Below, in pieces: positions 26,233 through 39,300 of a stretch of 64,000 bases of DNA. The position numbers were made by a program, and so were the translations under genes. Source of the stretch: Rhizopus arrhizus. Lineage: Eukaryota > Mucoromycota > Mucoromycetes > Mucorales > Rhizopodaceae. Numbering within the stretch: the first letter of the stretch is position 1; each line of letters opens with the position of its first letter. The stretch is from assembly GCA_024220505.1 (NCBI GenBank), contig JAKZZE010000004.1:2232001-2296000 (forward strand). The letters run 5' to 3'. The notes under the pieces were generated by a model. The model had not been told where the DNA came from. It did not search any database and saw nothing but the letters and a program-made list of their open reading frames with translations.

Positions 26233-27273
26233 CTGGAAAGGAACATGAATAACATGATTAGCTAGTTTATAAGAGAATTAGATTTTGTTCAGCAACCATT
26301 TCAATTCACATGTTACCTAAGTAATCGTAATCGTAAGGTTCATTTGAACAAAAAGGTGGTAAAAGAACAATGGAAAATTTTTGTTTGTTGTTCAGCCTTT
26401 GATCATTTAGGATATAGTTTAACATACCGAATAAGAGAAAGAGAGAAAAAGCAAGAAAGTGAAAGAGAGAGAGAGGGACGTGTCATGCACTATTTGTTAT
26501 ATTTTAAAGCAAATTACCATATTTAGTACAAACACTATTAAATCAAAATATATACACTTAATCCCCATTCTTTTCTTTTTTATTAAAAAATTTGAGGGGA
26601 AGAAGAAGGAGGGTGAAGAGGTTAGTTAGTATAATTAATCACACTATAACACGTAGACACAATTTAAAAGAATAGGGTTGTTGGGTAACGTAACATTTTT
26701 GTCAGACGCTTTAAAAGAGATTAACCAGTAAGCAAAGCTAAAGAGTCATCTTACAAGACTTGTCTGTTAAATCCTTGGCTTTAGTATTAGTTGCTTACGA
26801 TGTTTATCAATCAATTGAGTATCAACCTTCGTACATATTCGTAACCTTATTGTCAAAAACAAACAGTGATGATTGCATGTTTTGTGTTACTACATCCTGA
26901 AAGCACTGCGGCTTATTTCAAAAAAAAAAGAGACTTGCTTCTAATTTTTAACGGAGGGGCACAAATGTGATCGATAGCATGATAAGGAGTATGCAATGGT
27001 GATATCAGTGACAATATCACTTTTTCCAAGCCTTAGAAGCATTGTTTGTAAAGTCCCTTAATTGTGTACGCTTTAACTATTTATAGAAAAAAAAAATGAA
27101 AACCTGTTGAAAAGGGAGGAAGGAGCTGTAAAGAATAAGGTTCTGTGTTGCCCCAGTAAGCCTTCCTCCCTAAAAAAAAACAAAAGAGAAGACTATTAAC
27201 CTTTTCAAATACCCATTTCTTTTTTCTTCTTCTTGTTTTCCCTATCTTTGCTGTGTGTTTGTTTGCTTGAGGA
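26233..27273. other. Intergenic between Vrl1-like gene and kinase gene
   Basis: AT-rich, no gene accepted. It holds a GA-rich simple-sequence tract at about 26429-26477. A possible 5' exon of the Vrl1-like gene would lie near 26300, but none closes in frame with a good donor: an otherwise attractive exon ends in TAG directly before GTAACA. Confidence 0.5.
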
Positions 27274-28787
27274 ATGGGCTCAGTTTGTTGTAAAGAAGAA
27301 CCTGTTGATTTATTATCTGAAGGTAAAGAAAAAAGAAGAGGGGAAGACAAAAGAGTGAAATAAGAGCTCACTCTTAAATAGTTGAACTATCACATTTTGT
27401 ACTATTAAGGTCCGTTGGTAAAGGCGCATTTGGAAAGGTTCGGGTTGTTCAGCACAAAGGCACTCAAAAGTTATACGCGTTAAAATATATCAATAAAGAG
27501 AAATGCATTCAAATGAAAGCGGTTGAAAATATTATTTCAGAGCGACGGCTTCTTGAACATATTGATCATAGTCTCATTGTCAACTTGCGTTATGCTTTTC
27601 AAGACGATGAAAATCTATTCATGGTACTCGACTTAATGCTGGGTGGAGATCTGCGCTTTCACCTTGAAATGATGGGTGCTTTACCTGAGAGTTATGTTCA
27701 ATTCTATGCTGCTGAAATAGCCTTAACTTTGAATTATTTGCACAGCAAAAAAATTATTCATAGGTATGCACTACTTATGATAAGTCAATTATACAATGTT
27801 TAACGTTTCTCTTTTTCATTCAGAGATATCAAGCCCGATAACATCTTGCTGGACAAAAAAGGGCACGCCCACTTGACTGATTTTAATGTTGCAATTCAGC
27901 TTGGCAATAGAAATACGAAGCCGTTGACATCTGTCACAGGAAGTATGGCATACATGGCACCCGAAATCCTAAGAAAACAAGGATATTTTTATTCTGTAGA
28001 TTGGTGGTCTCTAGGTATATCGCTTTACGAACTGTTGTATGGAAGGGTAAGTTTCTTTCTTTACCAACACTCTTTATTTTTAACTTTCTATTTTCAGAGA
28101 CCATTTCAAGGAAAGACGAACGAAGAATTACAAAGATCCATTCTTTACGATTCCATAGAGTTCCCAAAAGAGGTAAATGTCTCTTCACATGCAATCAGCT
28201 TTATCAAAGAGCTATTACAGAGAGACATTCATGAACGCATCGGTGTGGGAGAATCAGGCTTTGAGAAACTTAAAAACCATCCGTGGTTAAAAGACATGTG
28301 CTGGGATATTCTGGCTTCCAAAGTATTAAATGCACCATTTGTGCCAGATGTAACTTAATATTAAACAGTATGAAAAACGTACTTAACCTTATGTATAGGA
28401 AACGAAATCTAACTTCGACCCTACACACGAACTTGAAGAAGTATTGTTAGAGGATAATCCACTGAAAGTTAAAAAAAGAATCGGAAAATTCCCAAAGAAG
28501 AGCATATCCAATCATGAATTAGCTATCATGGCTATGGAAGATGGGTTCCCTGAAAAAATGTTGCTTGAAGAAAAGTTTCTAACTTATGATTATACTAAAC
28601 CAAATGTAAGCATACACAGATTTTCTCATTGAATAAAAACAAAATCTCAGACAAGAAAATATTACTACAGGGTGCAAGAATATACTCAACAGATGAAAAC
28701 TACCACCCCTCAAAAACATCAACCAGTACATTAATAGGTGCTTCAAGCTCACATTTAGATAAACCTAAATCTGTTCATACCGCATAA
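27274..28787 (+). CDS. Ser/Thr protein kinase, STK32/YANK-like (AGC group)
   Basis: Six exons (27274-27322, 27382-27763, 27824-28046, 28098-28349, 28399-28605, 28671-28787) give 409 aa. The N-terminus MGSVCCKEE has a myristoylation glycine and two neighbouring cysteines, predicting membrane attachment. The kinase domain shows the glycine loop GKGAFGKV, the lysine in YALKYINKE, HRDIKPDN (split by intron 2), then DFNVA in place of DFG, and YMAPEIL. The DFN variant and the tail PDETKSNFDPTHELEE, LLEDNPLKVKKR are hallmarks of the STK32 (YANK) family. The C-terminal extension is short and serine rich. Substrates are unknown. All exon phases close. Confidence 0.92.
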
Positions 28788-30104
28788 ACAGAGAATCTAT
28801 TTCTTTTCGCACTTAGTCGTAATCACAAGAAACTTTATAATTTATGCTTTATATTATATAAAACTAATTAATCTTCTCTCTTTCTCTTCTTTCATTTGAC
28901 AGCTAAACGCTTGTTAGAGATGCTGTAATGATGCTTACCATTATAGCGATTAGCCATATTCTTTTGTTTCGTTTGTGCATTGAATAAATGCCTTGTTAAA
29001 ATGGCTTATAACGTGTTAAAAGCTTTCTTGGCTTTATTATAAAGTTATTCTGTTATAAAGCGCCAAGTTTAATAGGAAAAGGTAGATGGTCCTTCAATAC
29101 ATTACAAAAATAATTAAATAACCTTGAAATAAAACTATCAGAGTCACACCAAGGATAAATACTAGATGGCCCAAGATAGCTTTGGTTTTATGTAACCGCT
29201 TTTTATTATCATGGACAAATTAAGGTATCTGCAATACTGCCTACTATGGCAGAATCAAATAAGAGAATGGGTTATATGATGTATTAGATGTTGTATTACG
29301 CTACAGTAACAATACTAAATAACAAAAGTTATGGTGTTTCAGGTCTACAATTATGTTATTGGGATGATATTGACACAACCACCAATTTCATGTTTTGGTT
29401 TAATTAATAGTTCACGCAATCATATTGTTCTGCGTATTCTTTCAGCAAGAACTACGTATAGCTAATACTGAGAACATGTTTGTATATCAACTCTATACAG
29501 ATTCCTGTCTATTTTTTTTAAAAATGTAAACATAAAACTAGAGTATCTTTCCTTGCCTAAACTTATATTATGCTCTACAACTTGCTATATCGAATATGCA
29601 GTATAACAGGACAAGCCACCACATCATGAGTCTTGAAAGCTTCGAAAAGTCCTCAATCCCAAAACAAATACTCCGTAGTTTTACTCAATATGATTGGAAA
29701 AAAATTGTTATCAAACTATGAGTACATGTATTGCATATGATACTACTAACTTTGTCTGTTAGGCAAGTTTATATGCTATAGTAAAGTATTGAGATGTGAT
29801 GCTTTTAAAAAGTTTTTATGGCTCAAATCTAGCACTACTGTAAGATTACCTTACATAATTGACTACTCAAAACCAGGTAATCTCATAGAAAATAACATAT
29901 TTTTCAGTTTTTGATTAGCTATTTTAGAATAACGAGTAGTTGTGAATATCTTAATGCATTGTCCAGGTTAATGTTCCTTTCATTGCACTGAGTAATATTT
30001 TGCATTAATATTTATACAATTATTTTCTTAAAATGACAAATTATGAAAAAATTATTTATTTTTAATTGGTAATTCTATATTGTAATTTCAATTTCTTGTC
30101 TTTT
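28788..30104. other. Intergenic region
   Basis: About 1.3 kb of AT-rich DNA between the kinase gene and the convergent CotH-like gene. No gene, repeat or RNA recognised. Confidence 0.5.
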
Positions 30105-31820
30105 TTAATGTTGGGAAAAAAATTGCGTTGTGTTTTGATGAATAGCATTGAGCCATTCTTTGACACCTGCTAAAGAAATGTGGCCAGTTGGTCCGTTCAC
30201 TGCAACCTCAAATGAAATTGTATCATTCATACGTTGAACCATATCAATCATGGTTGGCATATCAATATTTATAGGTGTAGAGCCGACAGCATCAGTCATA
30301 GCACTACTACCACTGCCTCCACCTAGTCCAGAAGCCATAATGTTCTTACCCACACGAGGTAGAGATTGATCCCACACAACATCTTCTCTAATCATATCTA
30401 CAATATCATCGATACGAGCATTTGTTACATTAGGATTCAGTAGCTTGCTGTTGATATCTTGAAGTAATTGCTCATACTTTTGTTTGAATTCAGGTACGCG
30501 CATCAACTGATTCATCAAGGGTCGGCTATGCATTCCCGGGAAAGTACTGTAGTTACCGCTCCACATGTCTTCTCTCTTAAATATAAGGGAACCAAGGGTA
30601 AGGTCCATGTCAGAAGAGATATAAATGTAATTTCCAGTTTCAGGGTTTTGGTAAAGGTAATAATTATCTGCCATAGATAAATAACCATCAGAATAACCCA
30701 CTAAAACTTCAAGTGCAATCGATCGAAGAAAAGAGTCAGTATCAAGATGTTTGTTCCAGGTCTTTACAGCATCAGAAGTATTGGTAGGGGCATCAGCAAT
30801 AAATTTAGTAAACTTTTGTAATGGTTCCCAATTGTCTTTCTCTCCTTTGGATGCTTCTTCTTTGATCTTGTATTGGCCTTCACCATAAGCAGTAGTGTTG
30901 TCCATATAGGAAAGATCAGAGGTATGGTTAAAGGCACTAGATTCAGGAGTTGTAAAAAGACCTTGATAAAGGTAGCCATTCTTATAGGATGAATCACCAT
31001 CTGCAAACACGTTGGCCAACCAGTTGCTCTTGAAGGTATCAATAATACCAAATAATCCAAGTTCTTGATCATTCATAAAGACGCGGACATAAGAAAATTC
31101 GGATGACACAAGGCCCACAGACTTCACCATGTCATAAGCTAGCTGCTCTCGAATGTAGGAGGGGTCGGTATCTAATGCACGGAGCTTAAGACGTCGGTAA
31201 CCGTACAAGTCATTTTTCTTCTTAAGCTTTAAATTATAAGACAGCTTGGGCACCCATCGAGAGCTGCGACCTGACAAAGAAACTTCTACATCTTCGAAAA
31301 GGAAAGCATCATGCAGTGAGAGATACGAGACATTGGTTTGGACAGAGATGTCGGCAGAAATGTTACGATTCATCTGGTCAAGTTCAGTTTGATTTCCAGA
31401 TATATGAATAGTAGGTATCTCATTATCCCTGTGCAAATCAGATTTAATACGATGAATGGCGTCCAAACGAGGATAGATCTGCGGTAATTGAGCATTATTG
31501 TGAGTGTTCCATGTACGATTAAAGAATTCATGTAAGGTGCTTTGATTTGCAGGTTGGCGGGAGAATGATTCTGCTAGAGTACTATTATCATTAATGCGCA
31601 ATTTAGCGTATTGGTAATTTGATTGAGCAGAAGGTGCTTTTCCAGAAAAAAGGATAGGGTAGGTCTTGTTGGCTTCTAAAGGATAAATAACGTTATCAAC
31701 TATGACCACCATTGACTTGAATGTGGCCTCATTTAATGAAGCAATAACATTATAATAGATTTGGGAAGTTTGATTCTGCTGCGCAGTGGTCGCAACTACG
31801 AGCAATAACCCTATAATCAA
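30105..31820 (-). CDS. CotH-like secreted protein (CotH kinase-like fold)
   Basis: A long uninterrupted frame of about 571 aa. CotH proteins were named from a bacterial spore coat protein kinase; Mucorales carry expanded families, some acting as host-binding surface proteins. Seen here: a hydrophobic N-terminus (IIGLLLVVATTAQQ) consistent with a signal peptide, then NRNISADISVQTNVSYL, VEVSLSGRSSRWVPK, KLRALDTDPSYIREQLAYD, and SFLRSIALEVLVGYSDGYL followed by NYIYISSDMDLTLG; the last two segments resemble the CotH catalytic core (SDGY, DMDLTLG). Many N-glycosylation sequons are present. The C-terminus ends in FFSQH with no GPI-type hydrophobic tail. The frame has no ATG at its upstream end, so a small first exon near 31840-31960 is expected; I could not place it in phase. 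Confidence 0.85.
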   Translation of the reverse strand: MIIGLLLVVATTAQQNQTSQIYYNVIASLNEATFKSMVVIVDNVIYPLEANKTYPILFSGKAPSAQSNYQYAKLRINDNSTLAESFSRQPANQSTLHEFFNRTWNTHNNAQLPQIYPRLDAIHRIKSDLHRDNEIPTIHISGNQTELDQMNRNISADISVQTNVSYLSLHDAFLFEDVEVSLSGRSSRWVPKLSYNLKLKKKNDLYGYRRLKLRALDTDPSYIREQLAYDMVKSVGLVSSEFSYVRVFMNDQELGLFGIIDTFKSNWLANVFADGDSSYKNGYLYQGLFTTPESSAFNHTSDLSYMDNTTAYGEGQYKIKEEASKGEKDNWEPLQKFTKFIADAPTNTSDAVKTWNKHLDTDSFLRSIALEVLVGYSDGYLSMADNYYLYQNPETGNYIYISSDMDLTLGSLIFKREDMWSGNYSTFPGMHSRPLMNQLMRVPEFKQKYEQLLQDINSKLLNPNVTNARIDDIVDMIREDVVWDQSLPRVGKNIMASGLGGGSGSSAMTDAVGSTPINIDMPTMIDMVQRMNDTISFEVAVNGPTGHISLAGVKEWLNAIHQNTTQFFSQH

Positions 31821-33895
31821 TAATGACTGTTTAATATACTAATGCAATTCGTTTTCGTTTCGAAAATTACAAGTTGCTAAAATATGCTTCAAAAACATCT
31901 TTTGTCGAGATTAAAGAAGAAAGAAAATCCAAAAAAGGTACGCTTTTAATACCTTTTTGACAGTTCATCTAAAACTTATGACGTTTGATAAGGGATAATT
32001 TTTAACCTAAATAGCGGAGGAAACCTTACTATGGAACGTTTTTAATTGGTTATCTTGTTTTTTTGTTATTGTATATTGTCACCTTGACCAATCAATATAT
32101 TAAATTTTTTATGTCAAATTATTTTATATGTGTAACTACTCTTTAACAATAGCAACTAATTCATTCGACTTGAATCAAGTATTCAAAGCTATGTAGATTG
32201 CTTGCAAGGATAAATGTTTGACATTTGGCAATGAATTTTAGATAGATTAATTTGGCCATACATAGTTCAGATATTTATAGCTTGTATAATTCGCACAATT
32301 TTATTCTCAGACTCATGCGGTGATTTTAGATGAAACTGTAATCATTGAGCAAGCTATTCGGTGTAGGTTTAGCCGATAAGTAGTATAATCCTAAACAAAA
32401 ATAAGGCTGCATCCGCTTTTTATTGCATATTTTTAAGCCAAAAAAAAAGAGACATTGATCTGTATCAAACATAAGAACATTGTTTTGCATTTTTGTTTTG
32501 CAGTATGTGTAACGTGCATTGTTCAAAATTAATAAAGTATTTTTAAAAAGGAATTGATAATAAATGTTACAAGAAAACTACAGAATTTTATGAATAAAGA
32601 CGAATATGGCTTATAAAGTTAGGAGTTGATGGAGTAAATAGTTGTATATTTATAAAACAATTAGTTTCGTCACTGCTTCAAAAGCTATTGCTGTAACAGT
32701 CATGTAACGATTACTAAAGTTGAAGTTTTTGCAATATAGCACACAACTCAAAAGGTTTCTAAATAGTCTTAATAAGTAATTCATGGTAACTACAGAGAAC
32801 AAATAGCAAAATCAAACATGGTATAGATTGAGGGACAACCTATAATATTTGTGAGGATATAACATTAATGTGATGTGATCCACTTGTTCGGTTCAGGTTG
32901 TATTACACTGCAGTGTCACTGCATTTTAATTTTAATAGTAGAATTATTTTAACTCCGAAGGCCGTGCCATAAACTCTAATGCACACATACACAGCAACTT
33001 TCCATCCTGCATCATCAAATAGAATTGGTTCATCTCTTGGACTTTTAATCTTTCTGCATTTAGTGCAGTATGGTCTACTACTTCATAAATTATTAAATCT
33101 AGGCAAAGCATCCTTGTGCTTACCCTTTTATGACATATTCAAATGTTCACAAAGTCATATTTGTACTGTCCATATTGATTCTTCAGCACATTTAATTTTC
33201 GGTCATACGATAGCTTCTAGGCTAATAGTAAAAAAATGACGTATATATAATTTTCAAATCATCAAACTGTATTTAATTACTTTCTGTCAAGATCCAGAAT
33301 TCTTGAATAGATTTATAGCTGCTGTCTCTCTTGTTAATATATAGAAATTTTCATTTTTTGGAAAACAGCGATCTTATCTGATCAATCATTGCAAGATACC
33401 CCCTATTGCGCATTTTTACCATTTGCTTCATCAACCATAAAAAATAAAAATGAAGTATGTGGTTATTTACTCACTGCGCCTTTACTTGCTCAATTGTATC
33501 ATTCTAGCACAATTTATAAATCATTTTAATCATTTTATCCAGTTTGTAATACAATCAAAAACAACTTGTACTCTGTAACCTTTTGTCGGCAATTAGAATA
33601 TGAGAACAAAAAAAAAGGGGTGCCGCGGGTTTTACACAAAGTAATAATCGACCTGAAGCAATAAAGAATAAGAGCAAATAATCGATCAAATCCATGCAAT
33701 GGTTTCATATGCCTGAAAACTCATTAGTCGTTTGTTGCTTTAGTTAGTTTCGAAAACACTGTACGATTTTCTGTAATAATAATAGAACCTAAAAGCTTTA
33801 TGTCTATTATACTAAATCAAAATTCTTTATTCATTATTCTGAATCAAAAAGTATCCTTTATAAAAAGAAACGAATATGACATAAAGTATTAAAAT
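31821..33895. other. Long intergenic region with a degenerate coding-like stretch
   Basis: About 2 kb. The first ~100 bp should contain the missing start exon of the CotH-like gene. Near 32940-33240 the minus strand can be read, with stops, as a protein-like stretch including CTKCRKIKSPRDEP and AGWKVAVYVC; this looks like a relic but I cannot name it. A short A-run with GGGG follows at 33608-33619. Nothing else seen. Confidence 0.3.
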
Positions 33896-36800
33896 CTATT
33901 TTTTTGTTTTTTTCAAAGATTTTTTTGTTGTTCCTTCCTCTTCTAATGACCTCTTGGAAGAAGGAGTGACACTTACACCTTCCACAAAAGGTTCAACTAA
34001 TCTCATGTTCATCTTCTGACGCATACCTTGTTCATCACCTTCAACAGAAATCTCCACTTTTACAGTATCAAAAGTCTTCAAAGTAACGTTTCCTGCGACC
34101 AAACTCTTGGCTTCATCATCATATTCAAATGGTGAAGGACCACCGGCTTCTTTAGCTGTATATACAATTGATTCAAGACCGTATTTAGGTACAAGCACAA
34201 TAATACCATTCTTCAATACACGCAAAATACGGCCTTCTTCAATTTCAACCTTGTTTCTAAAGAACATGCTTGTAAAGAGCTCAACTGAACTACGGCCTGC
34301 TTGTTGTGCCATTCTATTTCTGAAATTGAGGTTGTCGCAGAGCTCTTTCATATTGTTTGTATCAATCAAATCTCCATCAAAGTTTGCATCCGAATCTATA
34401 CATGCATGTAGTAAACGATGTACCACAACATCTACAAAAGAATGAGAAATGTTATTTTTTTTTTTTGAAAGAGATTGAAGTTTACCTGCATAACGACGAA
34501 TTGGTGATGTAAAGTGTGTATAAATAGCACTAGCTAAACCATAATGCACGAAATCTGCTTCAGCTTCTGTTCCTGAACAGAAATATTGAGCCTGCATCAT
34601 ACAACGAGTAGTCATAATACGCACTAGTTTGTTAAAATAAGGATCTTCAGATATCTAATTATGAAGTAAGTTGAATATTTTCTTTCATTCGGTATTCATA
34701 AGAATTTACCACTGCTTTATCAAGAGAATCAGCTAAAGTTTTTGAGCTGGAGATGTCCAAAACGAAGCCCTTTTCAAGAAGAATCTTACGAAGTTGATCA
34801 AAGTTATTGGTGGGTGGTGCTGCATGTTTACGAAGCATGGCAGCGCTAGGGAATCTTGAATAGATTTTCTTTGCAACAGAGATATTTGCCAACAACATGA
34901 ATTCTTCTACAAGGGCATTTGTTTCCTTTAATTCCTTCATTTCCACGTCCACAGGATCTTGAGAGTCATTTTCAAGATTAAATCGTACTTCAGGAGAAGA
35001 CAAAGTTAATGCACCGGCATCCATACGTTTTTTACGAAGAATCTTGGCAAATTTGTTCAATACGCGTATGCCTTTTGTTACCTCATCTTGCATACGCTCA
35101 TCATCAATACGGCTTTGTGCTTCTTCATAAGTAAAAGAAAACTTTGATTTAATGACACTCTTGCAGAAATCTACATTGATAATTTCGGCGTTCTCATTCA
35201 TTTCCCAGACACAAGAAAAGGCAAGACGTTCAACATTAGATCTCAAAGAACAGAGGTTGGTGCCCAAGAGTGAAGGCAACATGTCAATACGTTTGTCAAC
35301 AAGATAAACAGAAGTACCACGAGAAGCCGCTTCTTTGTCCATTGGAGTTCCAGGTTTGACAAAATAAGTAACATCTGCAATGTGAACGCCTACCTCGTAG
35401 TTTCCGTTTGGTAAAGGACGAACATGAAGAGCATCATCAATATCGGTACATCCAGGAGGATCAATACTACAGACGTTCAAATCTCTAAAATCCCTTCTAT
35501 TCTCGCTGTTCAAATGCTGATCACGGACAACCCACTGATCACCTTCTTCAGGTAAATCTGCAAGAATTGCCTTGGAGAATTCTTGGTAGGGAACGTCATG
35601 TTCTAGAAGAAGTACCTCTGTTTCTGTTTCCCTATCTCCAGAAGCACCTAATGTCTTAACAAAATGACCCATGGGAAGACTGGAATTGGCAGGCCATGAA
35701 TCAATGGAAACGACAATACGATTGCCAACCAAATTATGAGCCTGTGCAGTTCTAACCTTGATGGGTGGAATTCGACGATCAAGAGCACGGAAGATAACAT
35801 TTGTTGCAGAACGAGAAGCGTTTTGCTTAGGAACTGAATTCTTTACAATAAAACCACAGTAACTGGCAAAAATATTAAATAAATTTTTTTTTAAAAAAAT
35901 AAGCAACTTACGGTCTCCATTTCTTTCTAATGATACCAACTACTTTACCAGTAGGCTCTCCTTCACCACTTTGATCAACATCCATAGCACTTTCATTCTT
36001 TTTATCAATGTCTTCTATATCTTCTTCGCCATGCATTTTCTCTTCATCTTCCTCTTCAATAGCAACAGAAGCACCACGTTTCCATTCTGATTTGGGCAGT
36101 AACTCAACAGCCACTGTATCTCCTTGAATACAGCGATTGAAATTTTTACGCCCAAGGATATAGACAGTTTTCAATTCTCCTTCTACTTCTCCAATAACGG
36201 TAGCCTATGAACGTTATATGTCAGATTAAATTCGTTTCATGCAAAAGAAAAGAAAAACTTACTTCTAAAACGTTATGCTGACTGACATTGAATGATGCTT
36301 GAATAAGTGTGCCTTTCTTGATACCATTTTTGATTTGAGCAGGAGTCAAATGCTATTTGAACAGCAAAAATTAAGTTTCAAATGAGTCGTGTATCCGGCT
36401 TATTTCAATTACCTCTTCATATACAATCTTATCATCTGCAGCAGCCTTAGGAGCAGACACCATATCTACTAATTCTGGAACATCCTTAATGCTTTCAACA
36501 TAGTCTGACACTGTATTGACACATTAGTACCATACAATACCATTCATTATCTGATCTCCTTACCGCTAAAACATTTCAATCCTGTCGCCTTTGCTTTTTC
36601 TCTGTTTCCCCGATCATCAGTCAATAAGACAGCCTGAATATTTTTATCAGAGCTATTTGCTTTCAAATGATCTGTGTACCATTTTGTTGACACTCGAATA
36701 GCTACCCGTCAAATATTAAGTCATTTAGTATTAAGCAGAGCAAGTGCTTTCTTGTTTCAATCGAACTTACCTCTATCGTTTCTGTCGTTAGGTGATTCGT

Positions 36801-37309
36801 CTTTCAATCTTTCAACAAAAGTGTCTCTAAAAATCACATGAGTTTTATGATTCTTTTCTTCTTTTTTCTTTCTACCTTTGGTGTTCATTTGCAAACATGT
36901 AGAATCTTTTGGTTTTATCTTCTAAAATAGCATTTAGTCTGTTGTAAACCGCAATGTTCAAGTGTCGAATTTCTTCTTTAACTGTCTGCAAAACAATAAC
37001 GTCCTTGATTGCTGGATGCTCCATAATATCAAGCTACAAAATTAGCTTTAACAATCAAAGGTCTAATAATGCTTCATTATTAAAGTGTTTCTTTACCTGA
37101 CTAATGAATACATTGGTATCAGGAACAAGATAGTGTGGCCCTACTATGCTTGTAGATCTAGGTTCGGCAGACAAAACAGGAGTACTTTGAGTACAGTTTC
37201 TGCAAGCGGTAGAAGAACAAGAAATATCGTCTCTTAAATAGTGTTCTTTCACAACCTTCACTACATTGCCTTTGCGTGTACGCTTTACAAAAGCTTTTGA
37301 TCTAAGCAT
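33896..37309 (-). CDS. DIS3: Exosome 3'-5' exoribonuclease DIS3/RRP44
   Basis: Ten exons (37309-37097, 37033-36876, 36826-36771, 36701-36564, 36510-36413, 36352-36263, 36204-35912, 35862-34710, 34654-34486, 34431-33896) give 967 aa, the family length. It is the catalytic subunit of the nuclear and cytoplasmic RNA exosome. The N-terminal cysteine motif (CSSTACRNCTQ) precedes a PIN endonuclease domain with PDTNVFISQ, DVIVLQTVKEEI and LTDDRGNREKA, so its acidic residues look complete. Cold-shock domains follow. The RNB domain has DIDDALHVRPLPNGNYEVGV, YLVDKRIDMLPSLL and HYGLASAIYTHFTSPIRRYA, so the exonuclease acidic cluster is present. An S1 domain and a lysine-rich tail end the protein. An acidic insert (EEEDEEKMHGEED) sits in the first cold-shock region. 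Confidence 0.96.
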
Positions 37310-39300
37310 AATTTGTATATGGTTACGAGAGGACTAAAAAATGTAATTTGAAATAGCTTTGCAGTTTTTTGGAAAACAATAAATGGTCACAAAAATAGCC
37401 ACCAAATACCCTCACAGTATTAGATTTTCAGCAGATACTAGCTAATTCCCAAAATAAATAATACAATCATATCCAAAAGTAATTTAAAGATTGTCAGGAA
37501 GGATTAAACACACAGTTTTGTTTTTCAAATGTTGATTATGGATGGAAGAAAGCCATTAACTGATACAGTACACTTTTTTCTTTCATATCTTTTTTTACAA
37601 ATAAAACACGCAACTTTACCAAAATCACATTAAACTTTGAGAAAAGTATCATTCATATGTTTGAATAACTTAAAAAACCCAGTGGATTATTAGCAATATC
37701 CGCTAGAAATCTAGTACAATACGACTTTTTCATGTCTAATCGGCTGTTTTCTTATTTCCCATTCAACATATTTACTTTGGCAAAACTGCGCTTTTGTCAG
37801 GCCCAGTTCATTTTTATATCAGCAGCATCTACTGTTGAAATTGCCACAACAATAGTGTGTATATCACCTGAGTTGTTAACACAGTCAATACAACCGACAT
37901 GCTACGATCTAACCGAACAAAAGGAATTATCATTTTGATATCAAATCCAACTTCCACAATAAAATCTAAGTTGAAGAAGATACATGTCAGATTCTGACTA
38001 TTTCTTTATCCAGTCAAATCAGTTTGAATTCTATTCTCATTATTTTTAGCAGCAGGATGAAAGTATCTTTTTCATAGAAAAATTACACTTTCCAATCTAA
38101 ATTCTTTAACAGTCATTTCTTTCGAGCTGAAGTCTTCGAATGCCTTGGTCAAAATATCAGCAAAGTATGTTAGGATATGAAAAGATAAAAAAAAAAAGTA
38201 AGAGGAAATGGTTTAGACAAGCTTTCAGGGTTAAACGAATTAAACGCAAGTACTCAAATATTATTCAAATCTGCAATTCAATCTCACAACGTGAGAATTA
38301 CGGAGGTAACATCGTACCAGCACTGCAAATAGAATAGCCCAACTTGAGTACAATATAGGAATGTTCAATAAGGACATCAAGATTGCTTCCAAATGATGTT
38401 GGATACTTTTAATAGTGTTTTTTCCGTTAATTTCTCACACCAAGAGAACATGACGAATGCGCGAGATACAAATGCAAACATAAGTCTATTTGGAAAACAA
38501 AAAAGCAGATGTTTTTTTTTTTGCTTCTTGGTTTGAATGACGTTGTTACTAAATGATCGAGTAAAGTTAAACCACATACATTACAATATCGGTAACAAAA
38601 AATGGAAATACCATTTTGTCCAACTTGAAAGAAACAACAAAGATGACCTTGTGAGAGCTGTGTCACGTTAGACCTTCAATACCGTTTGTTTTTGTTAATA
38701 AATAGACGTTATTTTAAAAAGAAGCTAGGATCGGCTTGCATCTACTTCAATAGTCATGGATGTTCCTCTTTTCTATAAAATAAGAATGAGGAAGTATCCA
38801 AGTGCAACAACTAGATAGCTAAATGCGGTGGCACTTTTATGTTACTGTAGCAATTGAACCCCAATAACTTGGACACTGAACTCAATCAAACAGCAGATTA
38901 ACCTTTTTTGGTAATATAAGATCTAACAAACAGTTGCACAACTAAAATAGATTATCCTTTATTTTGTATTTTTCCCACGTTCCTTTTTCCCAATTCGGCC
39001 AGCAAGCGTGATCCAAGTCATAGGTTTATTTTAGGCTCTATTGCTGATCAATTAGGCTTCAATACTGAGCACTTTTAGTGTTTCTTACAGCTCAAATAGT
39101 GTTCATTGTTGGATTATAAAAGGATCAATTTATTCACAAAATATTTATTGTATTTTTCTTCTTCTTTTGTTCGAATTTTGAATAATATAAAAATATTAAG
39201 GAGAAGTGGTAATAGAAAATAAAAAAGCAATACTTTTTCTTTTTGTACCACTCTGCCTTTAACAAACAGAAAGAGAAATGTAGAATGAGAATGAATGAGT
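37310..39300. other. Long intergenic region
   Basis: About 2 kb between DIS3 and the aminotransferase, both on the minus strand. Short frames at 37732-37938, 38140-38337 and 38377-38666 have no recognisable domain. No repeat or RNA gene recognised. Confidence 0.45.
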
